Part shown: positions 9,331 to 18,518 of the stretch, one piece after another
Position numbering within the stretch: the first letter of the stretch is position 1
Layout: each line of letters starts with the position of its first letter
NCBI RefSeq assembly: GCF_001050345.1
Contig: NZ_LFMW01000004.1
Location: 310,001 to 374,000, forward strand
Source of the DNA: Pseudomonas fildesensis
Lineage (GTDB): Bacteria; Pseudomonadota; Gammaproteobacteria; Pseudomonadales; Pseudomonadaceae
Length of the DNA: 64,000 bases
Reading direction: 5' to 3'
Notes under the pieces: generated by a model
Told to the model about the DNA's origin: nothing
The model's input: only the letters and a program-made list of their open reading frames with translations
Database searches by the model: none
Position numbers and translations under genes: made by a program

Positions 9331-10706
9331 TTAAAGATCCCTTCGCCCGCCTGGGCCTGGACCGCGAAGTCCTGACTGTCAGCCAGCTCAACGGCCGCGC
9401 GCGGGTGTTGCTGGAAGACGTGTTCACCAATATTTGGGTCGAAGGCGAGATCTCCAACCTCGCCCGCCCGGCCTCCGGCCACGTGTATTTCACCCTCAAG
9501 GACAGCGGCGCCCAGGTGCGTTGCGCGCTGTTTCGCAATAACGCCGCGCGGGTGCGCCAGGCGTTGAAGGATGGCCTGGCGGTCAAGGTACGCGGCAAGG
9601 TCTCGCTGTTCGAGGGCCGTGGCGATTACCAGTTGATCCTCGACACCGTGGAACCGGCCGGTGATGGCGCGTTGCGCCTGGCCTTTGATGCCTTGAAGGA
9701 AAAACTCAGCGCCGAAGGCCTGTTCAGTGCCGAACGCAAGGTGGCCCTGCCGGCCCATCCGCAGCGCATCGGCATTATCAGCTCGCCGACCGGTGCGGTG
9801 ATCCGCGACATCATCAGCGTGTTCCGCCGCCGTGCGCCGCAAGTGCAATTGACGTTGATCCCCACCGCCGTGCAAGGCCGCGAAGCCGTTGTGCAGATCG
9901 TGCGCGCGTTGAAGCTGGCGGATTCCCGTGGGTTTGACGCGCTGATCCTGGCCCGTGGCGGTGGTTCGCTGGAAGACCTCTGGTGCTTCAACGAAGAGGC
10001 CGTGGCCCGCGCGGTAGATGCCTGCGTCACGCCAATCGTGAGTGCCGTCGGCCACGAAACCGATGTGTCGATCAGCGACTTTGTGGCTGACGTGCGCGCC
10101 CCTACGCCGTCTGCCGCTGCTGAACTGCTGGCGCCGGACTCCAGCAACCTGGTGCGCCAGGTCGAAAGCCTGCACCGCCGCCTGGTGATGCTGATGCGCA
10201 ATCGCCTGACCCACGACCGTCTGCGCCTGGAAGGCATGGCCCGCCGCCTGCGTCACCCCGGCGAGCGGCTGCGTCAGCAGGCACAGCGCCTGGACGACCT
10301 GGACATGCGCCTGCGCCGCGCCTTCGAACGCAGCCTCAACACCCGTCGCGAACGTTTGATCCGCCTGGAAACCCGCCTCGCCGGCCAGCACCCCGGTCGC
10401 CAATTGGCCCTGCTGCGCCAGCGCCTGGACAGCCTTGCCGACCGCCTGCCCCGCGCCATGCGCGAAGGCCTCAAGGCACGTCGCCTGCAGCTACAAAGCC
10501 AGGTGCAGACGCTGCAAGTGGTCAGCCCGCTGGCGACCCTGGGTCGTGGCTACAGCATCCTGCTGGACGAACGCGGCCAGGCCATTCGCAACGCCGCGCA
10601 AACCCACACCGGCCAGCGCCTGACCGCACGCCTCGGTGAAGGCCAATTGCAAGTGCGGGTGGAAGACAACCATCTGACACCTGTCACCCTTTCGTTATTG
10701 GATTGA
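9327..10706 (+). CDS. xseA: Exodeoxyribonuclease VII large subunit
   Basis: Catalytic subunit of ExoVII, which degrades single-stranded DNA in both directions together with XseB. The 459-residue protein has an N-terminal OB-fold (about 15-110: NIWVEGEISNLARPASGHVYF) and a catalytic region with the conserved motifs GIISSPTGAVIRDI, LARGGGSLEDLW and VGHETDVSISDFVAD. A long Arg-rich coiled coil (about 285-400) follows, and the C-terminal end reads LGRGYSIL. The start follows an imperfect duplication of itself. Confidence 0.97.
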   Translation: MIKDPFARLGLDREVLTVSQLNGRARVLLEDVFTNIWVEGEISNLARPASGHVYFTLKDSGAQVRCALFRNNAARVRQALKDGLAVKVRGKVSLFEGRGDYQLILDTVEPAGDGALRLAFDALKEKLSAEGLFSAERKVALPAHPQRIGIISSPTGAVIRDIISVFRRRAPQVQLTLIPTAVQGREAVVQIVRALKLADSRGFDALILARGGGSLEDLWCFNEEAVARAVDACVTPIVSAVGHETDVSISDFVADVRAPTPSAAAELLAPDSSNLVRQVESLHRRLVMLMRNRLTHDRLRLEGMARRLRHPGERLRQQAQRLDDLDMRLRRAFERSLNTRRERLIRLETRLAGQHPGRQLALLRQRLDSLADRLPRAMREGLKARRLQLQSQVQTLQVVSPLATLGRGYSILLDERGQAIRNAAQTHTGQRLTARLGEGQLQVRVEDNHLTPVTLSLLD

Positions 10707-10709
10707 TTG

Positions 10710-11531
10710 ATGCCACGTCTATTTAGCCTGTTGATGCTTCTGTGCCTCGCCTTCAACGCCCACGCCGACAGCTACATCAGCCGCACCCTGAACAAACCGG
10801 TGCCGGGCGGCGTTGCGGTCGTCGACCTGGGCGCTTCGGCCGCCGCGCCGAAAGCCACCTACCAGGGCAAGCCAGTGCTGGTGGTGAAGGAACAGGCCAA
10901 CTGGCTGGCGATTGTCGGTATCCCGTTGACCGTTAAACCGGGCACTGAGCGCATCAGCAGCGGCGGGCACAACCTGCCGTTTATCGTTGGCTACAAAAAG
11001 TACCCAGAACAGCGCATCACCTTGAAAAACAAAAGCCAGGTCAACCCCGCCCCGGCGCAGCTCAAGCGCATCGAGGCCGAGCTGGCAGTGCAGATCAAGG
11101 CCTACCGCAGTTTCAGCCCGAACCTGCCAAGCAACCTGGTGCTGGACAAACCGGTGAACGGGCCCCTGTCGAGCAAGTTTGGCGTGCGCCGTTTCTTCAA
11201 CGGCGAAGAGCGCAACCCCCACTCCGGCCTGGATTTTGCGGTGCCCGCAGGCACGCCGATCAAGACCCCAGCGGCCGGCAAAGTGATTTTGACCGGCAAC
11301 TACTTCTTCAACGGCAATACCGTGTTCGTCGACCATGGCCAGGGCTTCATCAGCATGTTCTGCCATATGTCGAAGATCGACGTGAGCGTGGGCCAGCAAC
11401 TGGCACGCGGCGCGGTAGTGGGCAAGGTCGGCGCGACCGGCCGTGCGACCGGGCCGCATATGCACTGGAATGTCAGCCTGAACGATGCACGAGTGGACCC
11501 GGCGATCTTTATCGGCGCGTTCCAGCCCTGA
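10710..11531 (+). CDS. Periplasmic M23 family metallopeptidase (LytM domain)
   Basis: Likely cleaves peptidoglycan cross-bridges or activates other murein hydrolases. The 273-residue protein has a signal peptide (residues 1-20, ending AHA-DS) and an N-terminal beta domain. The C-terminal M23 domain keeps the zinc ligands: His171 and Asp175 in HSGLDF, and His252 in GPHMHWNV, plus catalytic His250. The ATG at 10710 was chosen over the TTG just before it; it is 3 bp after the xseA stop, so the two genes are probably cotranscribed. Confidence 0.93.
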   Translation: MPRLFSLLMLLCLAFNAHADSYISRTLNKPVPGGVAVVDLGASAAAPKATYQGKPVLVVKEQANWLAIVGIPLTVKPGTERISSGGHNLPFIVGYKKYPEQRITLKNKSQVNPAPAQLKRIEAELAVQIKAYRSFSPNLPSNLVLDKPVNGPLSSKFGVRRFFNGEERNPHSGLDFAVPAGTPIKTPAAGKVILTGNYFFNGNTVFVDHGQGFISMFCHMSKIDVSVGQQLARGAVVGKVGATGRATGPHMHWNVSLNDARVDPAIFIGAFQP

Positions 11532-11688
11532 ATGGCCCGATTGCGCGCCCGATAACGGTCGCGCAATTAAAACCAGAAGCCAGCCTATTCCCAACCATAA
11601 AGTCTCGCTTTCAACACCAATAACAGAACTTCTCTCAATTTTTCTCGACTGCTTGCCATCTTTCACCTCTGAGGTTAGGGTTGAGCTT

Positions 11689-11766
11689 ATGAAAACCTCT
11701 CATACCCTCATTCAGCTTCGCCAGCACCGCTGCCTGTGCCTCGTCAGCGCACGACTGCCAGGCTGA
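11689..11766 (+). CDS. Candidate leuA leader peptide (25 residues)
   Basis: A short ORF, MKTSHTLIQLRQHRCLCLVS..., lies in the 322 bp gap before leuA with a plausible ribosome-binding site (aggg, 8 bp upstream). Five of 25 residues are Leu, with Cys-Leu-Cys-Leu in the centre. The position suggests translation-dependent control of leuA. A classical Leu-codon run and a convincing attenuator with a T-run are not visible. The rest of the gap (11532-11688 and 11767-11853) holds no gene; a small GC hairpin sits at 11816-11833. Confidence 0.45.
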   Translation: MKTSHTLIQLRQHRCLCLVSARLPG

Positions 11767-11853
11767 ATCGATCTGCCTCGTCCAGCGCTTCATCCCCAAT
11801 AACAGTTCCACGGCAGGCCGCCTTTTCTCGGCCCCTAAACAAAGGATTTCCCG

Positions 11854-13533
11854 ATGAGCATGCTCAAAGACCCGTCTTCGAAGTACCGCGCGTTCCCGAC
11901 CATCGATATCCCGGACCGCACCTGGCCGTCGAAAACCATCACCACCGCGCCGATCTGGTGCAGCTCTGACCTGCGTGATGGCAACCAGTCGCTGATCGAG
12001 CCGATGGACGCGGTGAAAAAGCTGCGCTTCTGGAAGACCCTGGTAGCCGTCGGTGTGAAGGAAATCGAAGCCTCGTTCCCGGCTGCTTCGCAAACCGACT
12101 TCGACTTCGTGCGCACCCTGATCGAAGACAATCACATCCCCGAGGACACCACCATCCAGGTGCTGACCCAGGGCCGTGAAGACTTGATCGCGCGTACCTT
12201 CGAATCCCTGCGCGGCGCCAAGAAAGCCATCGTGCACTTGTACAACGCCACCTCACCTTCCTTCCGTCGCATTGTGTTCAACCAGGACAAGGACGGGATC
12301 AAGGCCATCGCGGTCAACGCCGCGAAGCTGTTCGTCAAATACGCCGCCCAGCAGCCGGAAACCCAGTGGACTTTCGAATACTCCCCGGAGACCTTCAGCG
12401 CTACCGAACTGGAGTTCGCCAAGGAAGTGTGTGACGCGGTGATCGAGGTGTGGAACCCGACGCCTGAGCACAAGATGATCCTCAACCTGCCGGCAACCGT
12501 TGAATGCGCCACGCCGAACATTTATGCCGACCAGATCGAGTGGTTCGGTCGCCATATCAACCGTCGTGACAGCGTGATCATCAGCCTGCACACCCACAAC
12601 GACCGTGGCACTGGCGTCGCCGCCACCGAGCTGGGCCTGATGGCCGGCGCCGACCGTGTCGAAGGCTGCCTGTTCGGCAACGGCGAGCGTACCGGTAACG
12701 TCGACCTGGTCACCGTGGCGTTGAACATGTACACCCAGGGCCTCAACCCGCAGCTGGATTTCTCCGACATTGACGGCGTGCGCAAAGTCGTCGAAGAGTG
12801 CAACCAGATCCAGGTGCACCCACGTCACCCGTATGTGGGCGACCTGGTTCACACCGCGTTCTCCGGCTCCCACCAGGACGCGATCCGCAAGGGCTTTACC
12901 CAGCAGAAATCCGACGCGCTGTGGGAAGTGCCGTACTTGCCGATCGACCCGGCCGACATCGGCCGCAGCTACGAAGCCGTGATCCGCGTGAACAGCCAGT
13001 CGGGCAAAGGCGGCATCGCCTACCTGCTGGAACAGGAATACGACATAAGCTTGCCGCGCCGCATGCAGATCGAATTCAGCCAAGTAGTACAGGCCGAAAC
13101 CGACCGCGTTGGCCTGGAGATGACCGCACCGCAGATCTACGCCCTGCTGCAACGTGAATACTTGCAGGCCAACACTCCGTACGCGCTGGTCAGCCATCGC
13201 CTGCAGGAAGAAAACGGCAACAGCTCGGTGGAAGTGGAAGTCGCCGGCAAAGGCCAGGGCGAAACCAACCTGCGCTGGCACGGCAAGGGCAACGGCGCGC
13301 TGGAAGCACTGGTGGCCGGCCTGCCGATTGGCGTGGAGATCATGGACTACAACGAACACGCGATCGGCGCGGGTACCAACGCCAAGGCAGCGGCCTACAT
13401 CGAACTGCGTGTGAACGGTGAGCGTCCGGTGCATGGCGTGGGCATTGATGAAAACATCACCACTGCCAGTTTCAAGGCGGTGTTCAGCGCGCTGAACCGC
13501 TCGTTGAGCCAGTTGGAAGCGAAAGCGGCGTAA
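11854..13533 (+). CDS. leuA: 2-isopropylmalate synthase
   Basis: Condenses acetyl-CoA with 2-oxoisovalerate, the first committed step of leucine synthesis. The 559-residue protein belongs to the longer form seen in pseudomonads. The TIM barrel starts with the metal-binding [11 protein letters not shown] and contains [14 protein letters not shown] (metal His pair) and [11 protein letters not shown]. The C-terminal LeuA regulatory dimer domain (about 430-555), where leucine feedback acts, ends with [14 protein letters not shown] ribosome-binding site aaagga precedes the ATG. A strong terminator follows the gene. Confidence 0.97.
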   Translation: MSMLKDPSSKYRAFPTIDIPDRTWPSKTITTAPIWCSSDLRDGNQSLIEPMDAVKKLRFWKTLVAVGVKEIEASFPAASQTDFDFVRTLIEDNHIPEDTTIQVLTQGREDLIARTFESLRGAKKAIVHLYNATSPSFRRIVFNQDKDGIKAIAVNAAKLFVKYAAQQPETQWTFEYSPETFSATELEFAKEVCDAVIEVWNPTPEHKMILNLPATVECATPNIYADQIEWFGRHINRRDSVIISLHTHNDRGTGVAATELGLMAGADRVEGCLFGNGERTGNVDLVTVALNMYTQGLNPQLDFSDIDGVRKVVEECNQIQVHPRHPYVGDLVHTAFSGSHQDAIRKGFTQQKSDALWEVPYLPIDPADIGRSYEAVIRVNSQSGKGGIAYLLEQEYDISLPRRMQIEFSQVVQAETDRVGLEMTAPQIYALLQREYLQANTPYALVSHRLQEENGNSSVEVEVAGKGQGETNLRWHGKGNGALEALVAGLPIGVEIMDYNEHAIGAGTNAKAAAYIELRVNGERPVHGVGIDENITTASFKAVFSALNRSLSQLEAKAA

Positions 13534-13550
13534 GCGTAACGCCGCAATAC

Positions 13551-13585
13551 AAAAGGCCCCTGGATGAGAATCCAGGGGCCTTTTT
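13551..13585 (+). terminator. Intrinsic terminator after leuA
   Basis: A 14 bp stem (aaaaggcccctgga / tccaggggcctttt) with loop tgagaa, followed by a T-run. Confidence 0.92.
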
Positions 13586-13608
13586 ACTGATCGCTCCCAC
13601 CCGACCGA

Positions 13609-13717
13609 TCGTTCCCACGCTCTGCGTGGGAATGCCTCCTGTGACGCTCCGCGTCACGCCTTTAAGAGCGGACGCAGAGCGTCCTGAGCTGCATTCCCAC
13701 GCGGAGCGTGGGAACGA
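13609..13717. repeat. Dyad intergenic repeat, 'cgttcccacgc' family, copy 2
   Basis: The outer arms (gatcgttcccacgctctgcg and cgcggagcgtgggaacgatc) and inner arms (gacgctccgcgtc, gacgcagagcgtc) form a near-continuous dyad of about 109 bp. It matches the element at 6789-6926 and lies in the gap between the leuA terminator and the omega-amidase gene. Confidence 0.85.
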
Positions 13718-13721
13718 TCTG

Positions 13722-14513
13722 TCAGATGAATTGGAAGCTATCGGCATCCAGGTTCGCCGGGAATCGCGTGCGGTAAGCCGCCAGTTCGGCCGCGTCCAGG
13801 CACACCTGAAACACCCCATCCGCCTCCCCAGCACTGAGCAAGGTCTCACCCTGGAAATCCAGCACTTGGCTGTCGCCGGTGTAGACAAAGCCCTTGCCGT
13901 CCGTACCGACCCGATTCACTGCCGCCACATAGCATAGGTTTTCGATAGCCCGTGCAGGGAGCAAGCGGTTCCAGTGCTGACGCCGCGCCCCCGGCCAGTT
14001 GGCGGTGTACAGCAGCAAATCAGTGTCCTGAGCATCACGACTCCACACCGGAAAACGCAAGTCATAGCAAATCAGCGGGCGAATGCGCCAGCCCTTCAAC
14101 TCGAACTGCACCTGGCGCTCGCCGGGGGTGTAGTGATCATGCTCACCGGCCATACGGAACAGGTGGCGCTTGTCGTAATGCAGCACCTCGCCATCCGGCC
14201 GCGCCCACAGTAGGCGGTTGCGGTGGCTGCCATCGGTGGCCTGGATGATCACGCTGCCGGTAATCACCGCGTTGTACTTCTTCGCCTGAGCCAGCAGCCA
14301 GTGATGGGTCGGGCCGTTTTCCGGCTCGGCAAGAGTGGCTGACTCCATGGAGAAACCGGTGGTGAACATCTCTGGCAGCACGATCAGATCGACGCCGCTT
14401 GCCTGCTCCAGCAGCAGTTCGAAATGTTCGAGGTTGGCCTGGCGGTCGTGCCACGCCAGGCTGGTCTGGACCAGGGCGATATTGAGGTCGGGCAATGCAT
14501 TCAGATCACGCAT
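13722..14513 (-). CDS. Carbon-nitrogen hydrolase, omega-amidase type (YafV/Nit2-like)
   Basis: Probably hydrolyses alpha-ketoglutaramate or alpha-ketosuccinamate. The 263-residue nitrilase-fold protein keeps the catalytic triad Glu48 (LPEMFTTGF), Lys115 (YDKRHLFRM) and Cys149 (LICYDLRFP). It overlaps the 3' end of the upstream aminotransferase gene by 13 bp, so the two are coupled. The pairing with a KAT/GTK-like aminotransferase fits a glutamine transaminase-omega-amidase pathway, used in methionine salvage and 2-oxo acid repair. Substrate is inferred from family and context. Confidence 0.88.
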   Translation of the reverse strand: MRDLNALPDLNIALVQTSLAWHDRQANLEHFELLLEQASGVDLIVLPEMFTTGFSMESATLAEPENGPTHHWLLAQAKKYNAVITGSVIIQATDGSHRNRLLWARPDGEVLHYDKRHLFRMAGEHDHYTPGERQVQFELKGWRIRPLICYDLRFPVWSRDAQDTDLLLYTANWPGARRQHWNRLLPARAIENLCYVAAVNRVGTDGKGFVYTGDSQVLDFQGETLLSAGEADGVFQVCLDAAELAAYRTRFPANLDADSFQFI

Positions 14514-15649
14514 AGTTTTTCAGCCGCTTGTTGCAGCGTCTCCTCGCGTTTGGCAAAGCACAGGCGCACCAGGCGCTGGGCTTGGGGTGGGTTCTGGTAG
14601 AACACCGAGACGGGGATGGTCGCCACGCCGTGCTCACGGGTCATCCACAGCGACATGGCGACGTCATCCAGGTCCGGGCGGATCTGCGAATAATCCACCA
14701 ACTGGAAATAGGTGCCGGTCACCCGGGTGAAGCTGAAACGCGATGGGGCCAGCAGGTTACAGAACAGGTCGCGCTTGGCCTGATAGAACGCCGGCAGTTC
14801 GTCGACGTGTTCAGGGTGTTCGGCCATGAAGTCGGCCAACGCAAACTGCAACGGAGTCACGCCGCAGAAGTTGACGTATTGGTGCACCTTACGCAGTTCG
14901 GCAGTCAGGGCCGGTGGTGCAACCACATAACCGGTTTTCCAGCCGGTGACGTGGTAGGTCTTGCCGAAGGAGCTGACCACAAATGCTCGCGGGTACAGCT
15001 CTTCGTGGGCCAGCACGCTGACGTGGGGCACACCGTCGAATACCAGGTGTTCGTAAACCTCGTCACTGACCAGATAGATGTCGCGGTCTCGGATCAACTC
15101 AGCCAACTGGTCCAGTTCGGCGCGGCTGATCAGGGCACCGGTCGGGTTATGCGGGGAGTTGAGGATGATCATGCGCGTGCGTGGCGACAGCGCGGCTTTG
15201 ATTTTCTCGAAGTCCAGCGCAAAGCCTTGCAGGCTCAGTTGCACATGCACGCAGCGGCCACCGGCCAACTCCACCGAAGGCTCGTAGCTGTCATAGCAGG
15301 GGTCGAAAACGATGACCTCGTCGCCGCTGCGAATCACCGCTTGGATCGCGCAGAAGATCGCGGCGGTCGCGCCGGGGGTGATGGTGACTTCGCTGTCGGG
15401 ATTGACCTTGGCACCGTAGCTGCGGGCGATCTTGGCCGCCACTTGCTGACGCAGCGCCGGCAAGCCGGTCATCGGGGAATATTGGTTATGACCGCTGGCG
15501 ACGTGTTTGCCCACTGCATCGAGCAAAGCCTGGGGGCCATTAAAATCGGGAAAGCCCTGGGACAGGTTGAGCGCACCGGTTTCGGCGGCAAGTTGCGACA
15601 TGGTGGTGAAGATGGTGGTGCCGACATTCGGCAGCTTACTGGTGATCAT
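14501..15649 (-). CDS. PLP-dependent aminotransferase, YbdL/methionine-glutamine type
   Basis: Class I/II fold-type I aminotransferase of 382 residues, similar in layout to E. coli YbdL, which favours methionine and aromatic substrates. Features are NLSQGFPDFNGP at the N-terminus, the HNPTG motif, the PLP-pocket VSDEVYEHL and the Schiff-base Lys230 in SSFGKTYHVTGWK. The start MITSKLPNVGTTIF (15649) is family-like; a start 27 bp upstream adds unrelated residues. It is coupled to the omega-amidase gene, which would pull the transamination of glutamine forward. Confidence 0.92.
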   Translation of the reverse strand: MITSKLPNVGTTIFTTMSQLAAETGALNLSQGFPDFNGPQALLDAVGKHVASGHNQYSPMTGLPALRQQVAAKIARSYGAKVNPDSEVTITPGATAAIFCAIQAVIRSGDEVIVFDPCYDSYEPSVELAGGRCVHVQLSLQGFALDFEKIKAALSPRTRMIILNSPHNPTGALISRAELDQLAELIRDRDIYLVSDEVYEHLVFDGVPHVSVLAHEELYPRAFVVSSFGKTYHVTGWKTGYVVAPPALTAELRKVHQYVNFCGVTPLQFALADFMAEHPEHVDELPAFYQAKRDLFCNLLAPSRFSFTRVTGTYFQLVDYSQIRPDLDDVAMSLWMTREHGVATIPVSVFYQNPPQAQRLVRLCFAKREETLQQAAEKLCVI

Positions 15650-15716
15650 CGGTGCGCCCCTTGCGGTGAGCCCCAAGTTTTAAGCTGCGCGCGCCAAGGG
15701 GTCAACCGCCAGGCAC

Positions 15717-15745
15717 AAAAAAGGGCTCTGAAAGAGCCCTTTTTT
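15717..15745 (-). terminator. Intrinsic terminator after der
   Basis: A 13 bp stem of aaaaaagggctct with agagccctttttt, loop gaa. It is symmetric, but the only gene running into it is der on the minus strand. Confidence 0.9.
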
Positions 15746-15757
15746 AACCGATCAGGA

Positions 15758-17227
15758 TCAGCGTTTGTCGCGACGCTTTTTGTCGGCTTTCTTGTGGTGC
15801 GTCATCATCCGGCGCTTTTTGTTTACCTGGCGGTCGGTGAGGCTGTTCTTGTTACCTTCGTACGGGTTCTCGCCACCCTTGAACTCGATACGGATCGGCG
15901 TACCGACCAGTTTCAAGACACGACGGTAGGTGTTTTCCAGGTAACGCACGTAGGACTTCGGCACTTTCTCGATCTGGTTACCGTGGATCACGATAATCGG
16001 CGGGTTGGCACCACCCAAGTGGGCGTAACGCAGTTTGATCCGGCGGTTGTTGACCATCGGCGGCGCGTGCTCGCCAACAGCGTCTTCGAGGATCTGGGTC
16101 AGACGGTTGGTCGGCCAGCGGGTAACCGCGGACTTGAACGAGTTCTGTACGGACGCGTAGAGGTTGCCCACGCCGGTGCCGTGCAGTGCCGAGATAAAGT
16201 GGATATCGGCGAACTCGACGAAGAACAGTCGACGCTGCAGCTCGATTTTGACGAAATCGCGCTCGCTCGGCGTCATGCCGTCCCACTTGTTGATCGCGAT
16301 GACCAGGGCGCGACCGGCTTCCAGGGCAAAGCCCAGCAAGTTGAGGTCGTGGTCCACCACGCCTTCGCGGGCGTCCATCACGAAAATCACCACGTTGGCG
16401 TCTTTGATCGCCTGCAGGGTTTTCACCACGGAGAACTTTTCAACTTCTTCGTGGATCTTGCCGCGCTTGCGCACACCAGCGGTGTCGATCAGCGTGTACT
16501 TCTCGTCGTTACGTTCAAACGGGATGTAGATACTGTCACGGGTGGTGCCGGGCTCGTCGTAGACGATGACGCGGTCTTCACCGAGCATGCGGTTGACCAG
16601 GGTCGACTTGCCGACGTTCGGGCGGCCGATGATCGCGATCTTGATACCGTCTTTTTCACTCGGGCCAGGAATGCGCTTGGCTTCCTCACCTTCGGCAACG
16701 ATCTCTTCTTCGCCTTCAACTTCTTCGGCGTCATCCTTCGGGAAGTCGCGCAGGGCGATTTCCAGCATCTGGGTGATGCCGCGACCGTGGGCACCGGCGA
16801 TCGGGATCGCGTCGCCCAGGCCCATCGGGCTGAATTCGGCGCGGGCCATCTCAGGATCGATGTTGTCGATCTTGTTGGCGACCACATAGGAACGCTTGTT
16901 GCGCTTGCGCAGGTGCTCGCCAATCATCTGGTCGGCGGCGGTGTAGCCCGCGCGGGCGTCCACCAGGAACAACACGACATCGGCTTCTTCAATGGCCAGC
17001 AGCGACTGCTCGGCCATCTTTTCGTCCATGCCATGTTCGTCACCGGAGATACCACCGGTGTCGACAATAATGTAGGAGCGCCCTTGCCACTTTGCCTCAC
17101 CGTATTGGCGATCACGGGTCAGACCAGACAAGTCGCCGACGATGGCGTCGCGAGTCCTGGTCAGGCGGTTGAACAAGGTGGACTTGCCGACGTTAGGTCG
17201 GCCCACCAGGGCGATTACGGGAACCAT
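15758..17227 (-). CDS. der: Ribosome biogenesis GTPase Der (EngA)
   Basis: Double-GTPase protein acting in late 50S subunit assembly. The 489-residue protein has two tandem G domains, each with a P-loop ([12 protein letters not shown] near residue 8; [12 protein letters not shown] near 205), G3 motifs (DTGG, DTAG) and G4 motifs (NKID, NKWD). The linker is acidic and a KH-like C-terminal domain ends in a Lys/Arg-rich tail. The start at 17227 ([11 protein letters not shown]) was preferred to one four codons upstream. A hairpin with a T-run separates it from bamB. Confidence 0.98.
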   Translation of the reverse strand: MVPVIALVGRPNVGKSTLFNRLTRTRDAIVGDLSGLTRDRQYGEAKWQGRSYIIVDTGGISGDEHGMDEKMAEQSLLAIEEADVVLFLVDARAGYTAADQMIGEHLRKRNKRSYVVANKIDNIDPEMARAEFSPMGLGDAIPIAGAHGRGITQMLEIALRDFPKDDAEEVEGEEEIVAEGEEAKRIPGPSEKDGIKIAIIGRPNVGKSTLVNRMLGEDRVIVYDEPGTTRDSIYIPFERNDEKYTLIDTAGVRKRGKIHEEVEKFSVVKTLQAIKDANVVIFVMDAREGVVDHDLNLLGFALEAGRALVIAINKWDGMTPSERDFVKIELQRRLFFVEFADIHFISALHGTGVGNLYASVQNSFKSAVTRWPTNRLTQILEDAVGEHAPPMVNNRRIKLRYAHLGGANPPIIVIHGNQIEKVPKSYVRYLENTYRRVLKLVGTPIRIEFKGGENPYEGNKNSLTDRQVNKKRRMMTHHKKADKKRRDKR

Positions 17228-17254
17228 GCGGCTCTCCACTTCGTTATTTCAGAA

Positions 17255-17283
17255 AATACAAAAGCCGCTGCAAGGCAGCGGCT
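17255..17283 (-). terminator. Intrinsic terminator between bamB and der
   Basis: On the minus strand a 9 bp stem agccgctgc / gcagcggct with a 3-base loop is followed by tttgtatttt. It should reduce read-through from the hisS-yfgM-bamB transcript into der. Confidence 0.7.
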
Positions 17284-17366
17284 GGTGCTCGGGGCAGCAT
17301 ATTCAAATGCCGCATGCCCCACCGAAGCGGGGCCGCCTGGGTTTTACCCCAAGCATAGTCAAACCT

Positions 17367-18518
17367 TTACTTGATGGTCAGGGCTTCCAGCTTGCCGCTG
17401 TTACCAAACACATAAAGCATGTTACCCACGACCAGCGGACGGGCACGCAGGCCGTCACTGTCGATACGCTCACGACCTACGAAGCGACCGTCTACCTGGC
17501 TCAGCAGGTGCAGGTAACCTTCGAAGTCGCCTACCGCTACGTAGCTGGAGAACACTTCCGGAGCCGACAGTTGACGGCGGGCCAGCGAGTCGTTGCTCCA
17601 CAGTGCAGTGGTGGAACGCTCGTCGACACTTTCAACGGTGCCAGACGCCAGGCTTACGTAGACGCTGCCAAACCCTTGGGCGACACCGGCGTAGCTGGAA
17701 GCATCACGCTGCCAGTTGACGCGGCCGGTCTGCAGGTCCAACGCAGCAACGCGGCCCTGGTAGGTGGCGACGTACAGGGTTTCCCCCGACAGCAGCAAGC
17801 CGCCGTCGATGTCCACAACGCGGTCCAGCTCGGAACGACCTTGCGGGATTGCCACACGGGCTTCCCAGGCAGGCACGCCGTTCTGGGTGTCGAGGGCGAC
17901 CACTTTACCGGTCGACAGGCCTGCAACGGCCAGATTGTTGGTCACAACCGGACCACTGGTACCGCGCAGCGTCAGCACCGCAGGGGTGCTGTCGTACAAC
18001 CAGCGCTGTGCGCCGGTGCTGGCGTCAAGGCCGATTACACGGTCGTCCTGGGTTTGCACCACGACGATATCGCCGTTGGTGGCAGGCGGTGCGAGCACTT
18101 CACTGGTCACGCGAGCGCGCCATTTCTCTTCACCGGTGCTGGAATCCAGTGCCACGACTTCGCCTTTCAGCGTGCCGAGCATCACCAGGCCGTAACCCAC
18201 GCCTACGGCGCCGGACACTGGCAACTCGAGGTCTTTCTTCCACTTCACGTCGCCGTTCATGCGATCCATGGAGATCACCACGCCGGTTACGTCGGCGGCC
18301 ACAATGTTGTCACCGTCGATTGCCGGTACCAACATGTTGTAGGTGTCGCCCTGACCGTCACCGATGGAGCGGCTCCACTGCTTTTGCAGGACCACTTCTT
18401 CCTTGAAGCTGGTCAGCTCGGCAGGAGGCAGTTCTTTTTTACTGTTGCTGCTGCAACCCGCGGCCAAAACGGCCAGAGCCAGCAATGCTGCATGTTTCCA
18501 ACGGATCACGTCACGCAT
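17367..18518 (-). CDS. bamB: Outer-membrane protein assembly factor BamB
   Basis: Lipoprotein of the BAM complex that helps insert beta-barrel proteins. The 383-residue protein has a lipoprotein signal with lipobox LAAGC (lipidated Cys22), followed by an eight-bladed PQQ-type beta-propeller of repeated AxDxxTGxxxW-like blades (for example ALDSSTGEEKWRA, GLDASTGAQRW). The start at 18518 (MRDVIRWKHA) gives a proper signal peptide; the longer in-frame start lacks one. It overlaps the 3' end of yfgM by 8 bp. Confidence 0.96.
   Translation of the reverse strand: MRDVIRWKHAALLALAVLAAGCSSNSKKELPPAELTSFKEEVVLQKQWSRSIGDGQGDTYNMLVPAIDGDNIVAADVTGVVISMDRMNGDVKWKKDLELPVSGAVGVGYGLVMLGTLKGEVVALDSSTGEEKWRARVTSEVLAPPATNGDIVVVQTQDDRVIGLDASTGAQRWLYDSTPAVLTLRGTSGPVVTNNLAVAGLSTGKVVALDTQNGVPAWEARVAIPQGRSELDRVVDIDGGLLLSGETLYVATYQGRVAALDLQTGRVNWQRDASSYAGVAQGFGSVYVSLASGTVESVDERSTTALWSNDSLARRQLSAPEVFSSYVAVGDFEGYLHLLSQVDGRFVGRERIDSDGLRARPLVVGNMLYVFGNSGKLEALTIK

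Noticed and set aside
11811..11833. Hairpin ggccg/cggcc before leuA as an attenuator
   Set aside because: Only 5 bp of stem, an 8-base loop and no following T-run; too weak to call a terminator.
12253..13434. A 393-codon open frame antisense to leuA
   Set aside because: Shadow of a clear leuA; no independent start signal or domain.
14528..17374. A 948-codon open frame on the plus strand
   Set aside because: It is antisense to the aminotransferase and der, both with complete family motifs. High GC keeps the opposite strand open. Its translation is low-complexity Val/Asp/Gln/His-rich without domains.
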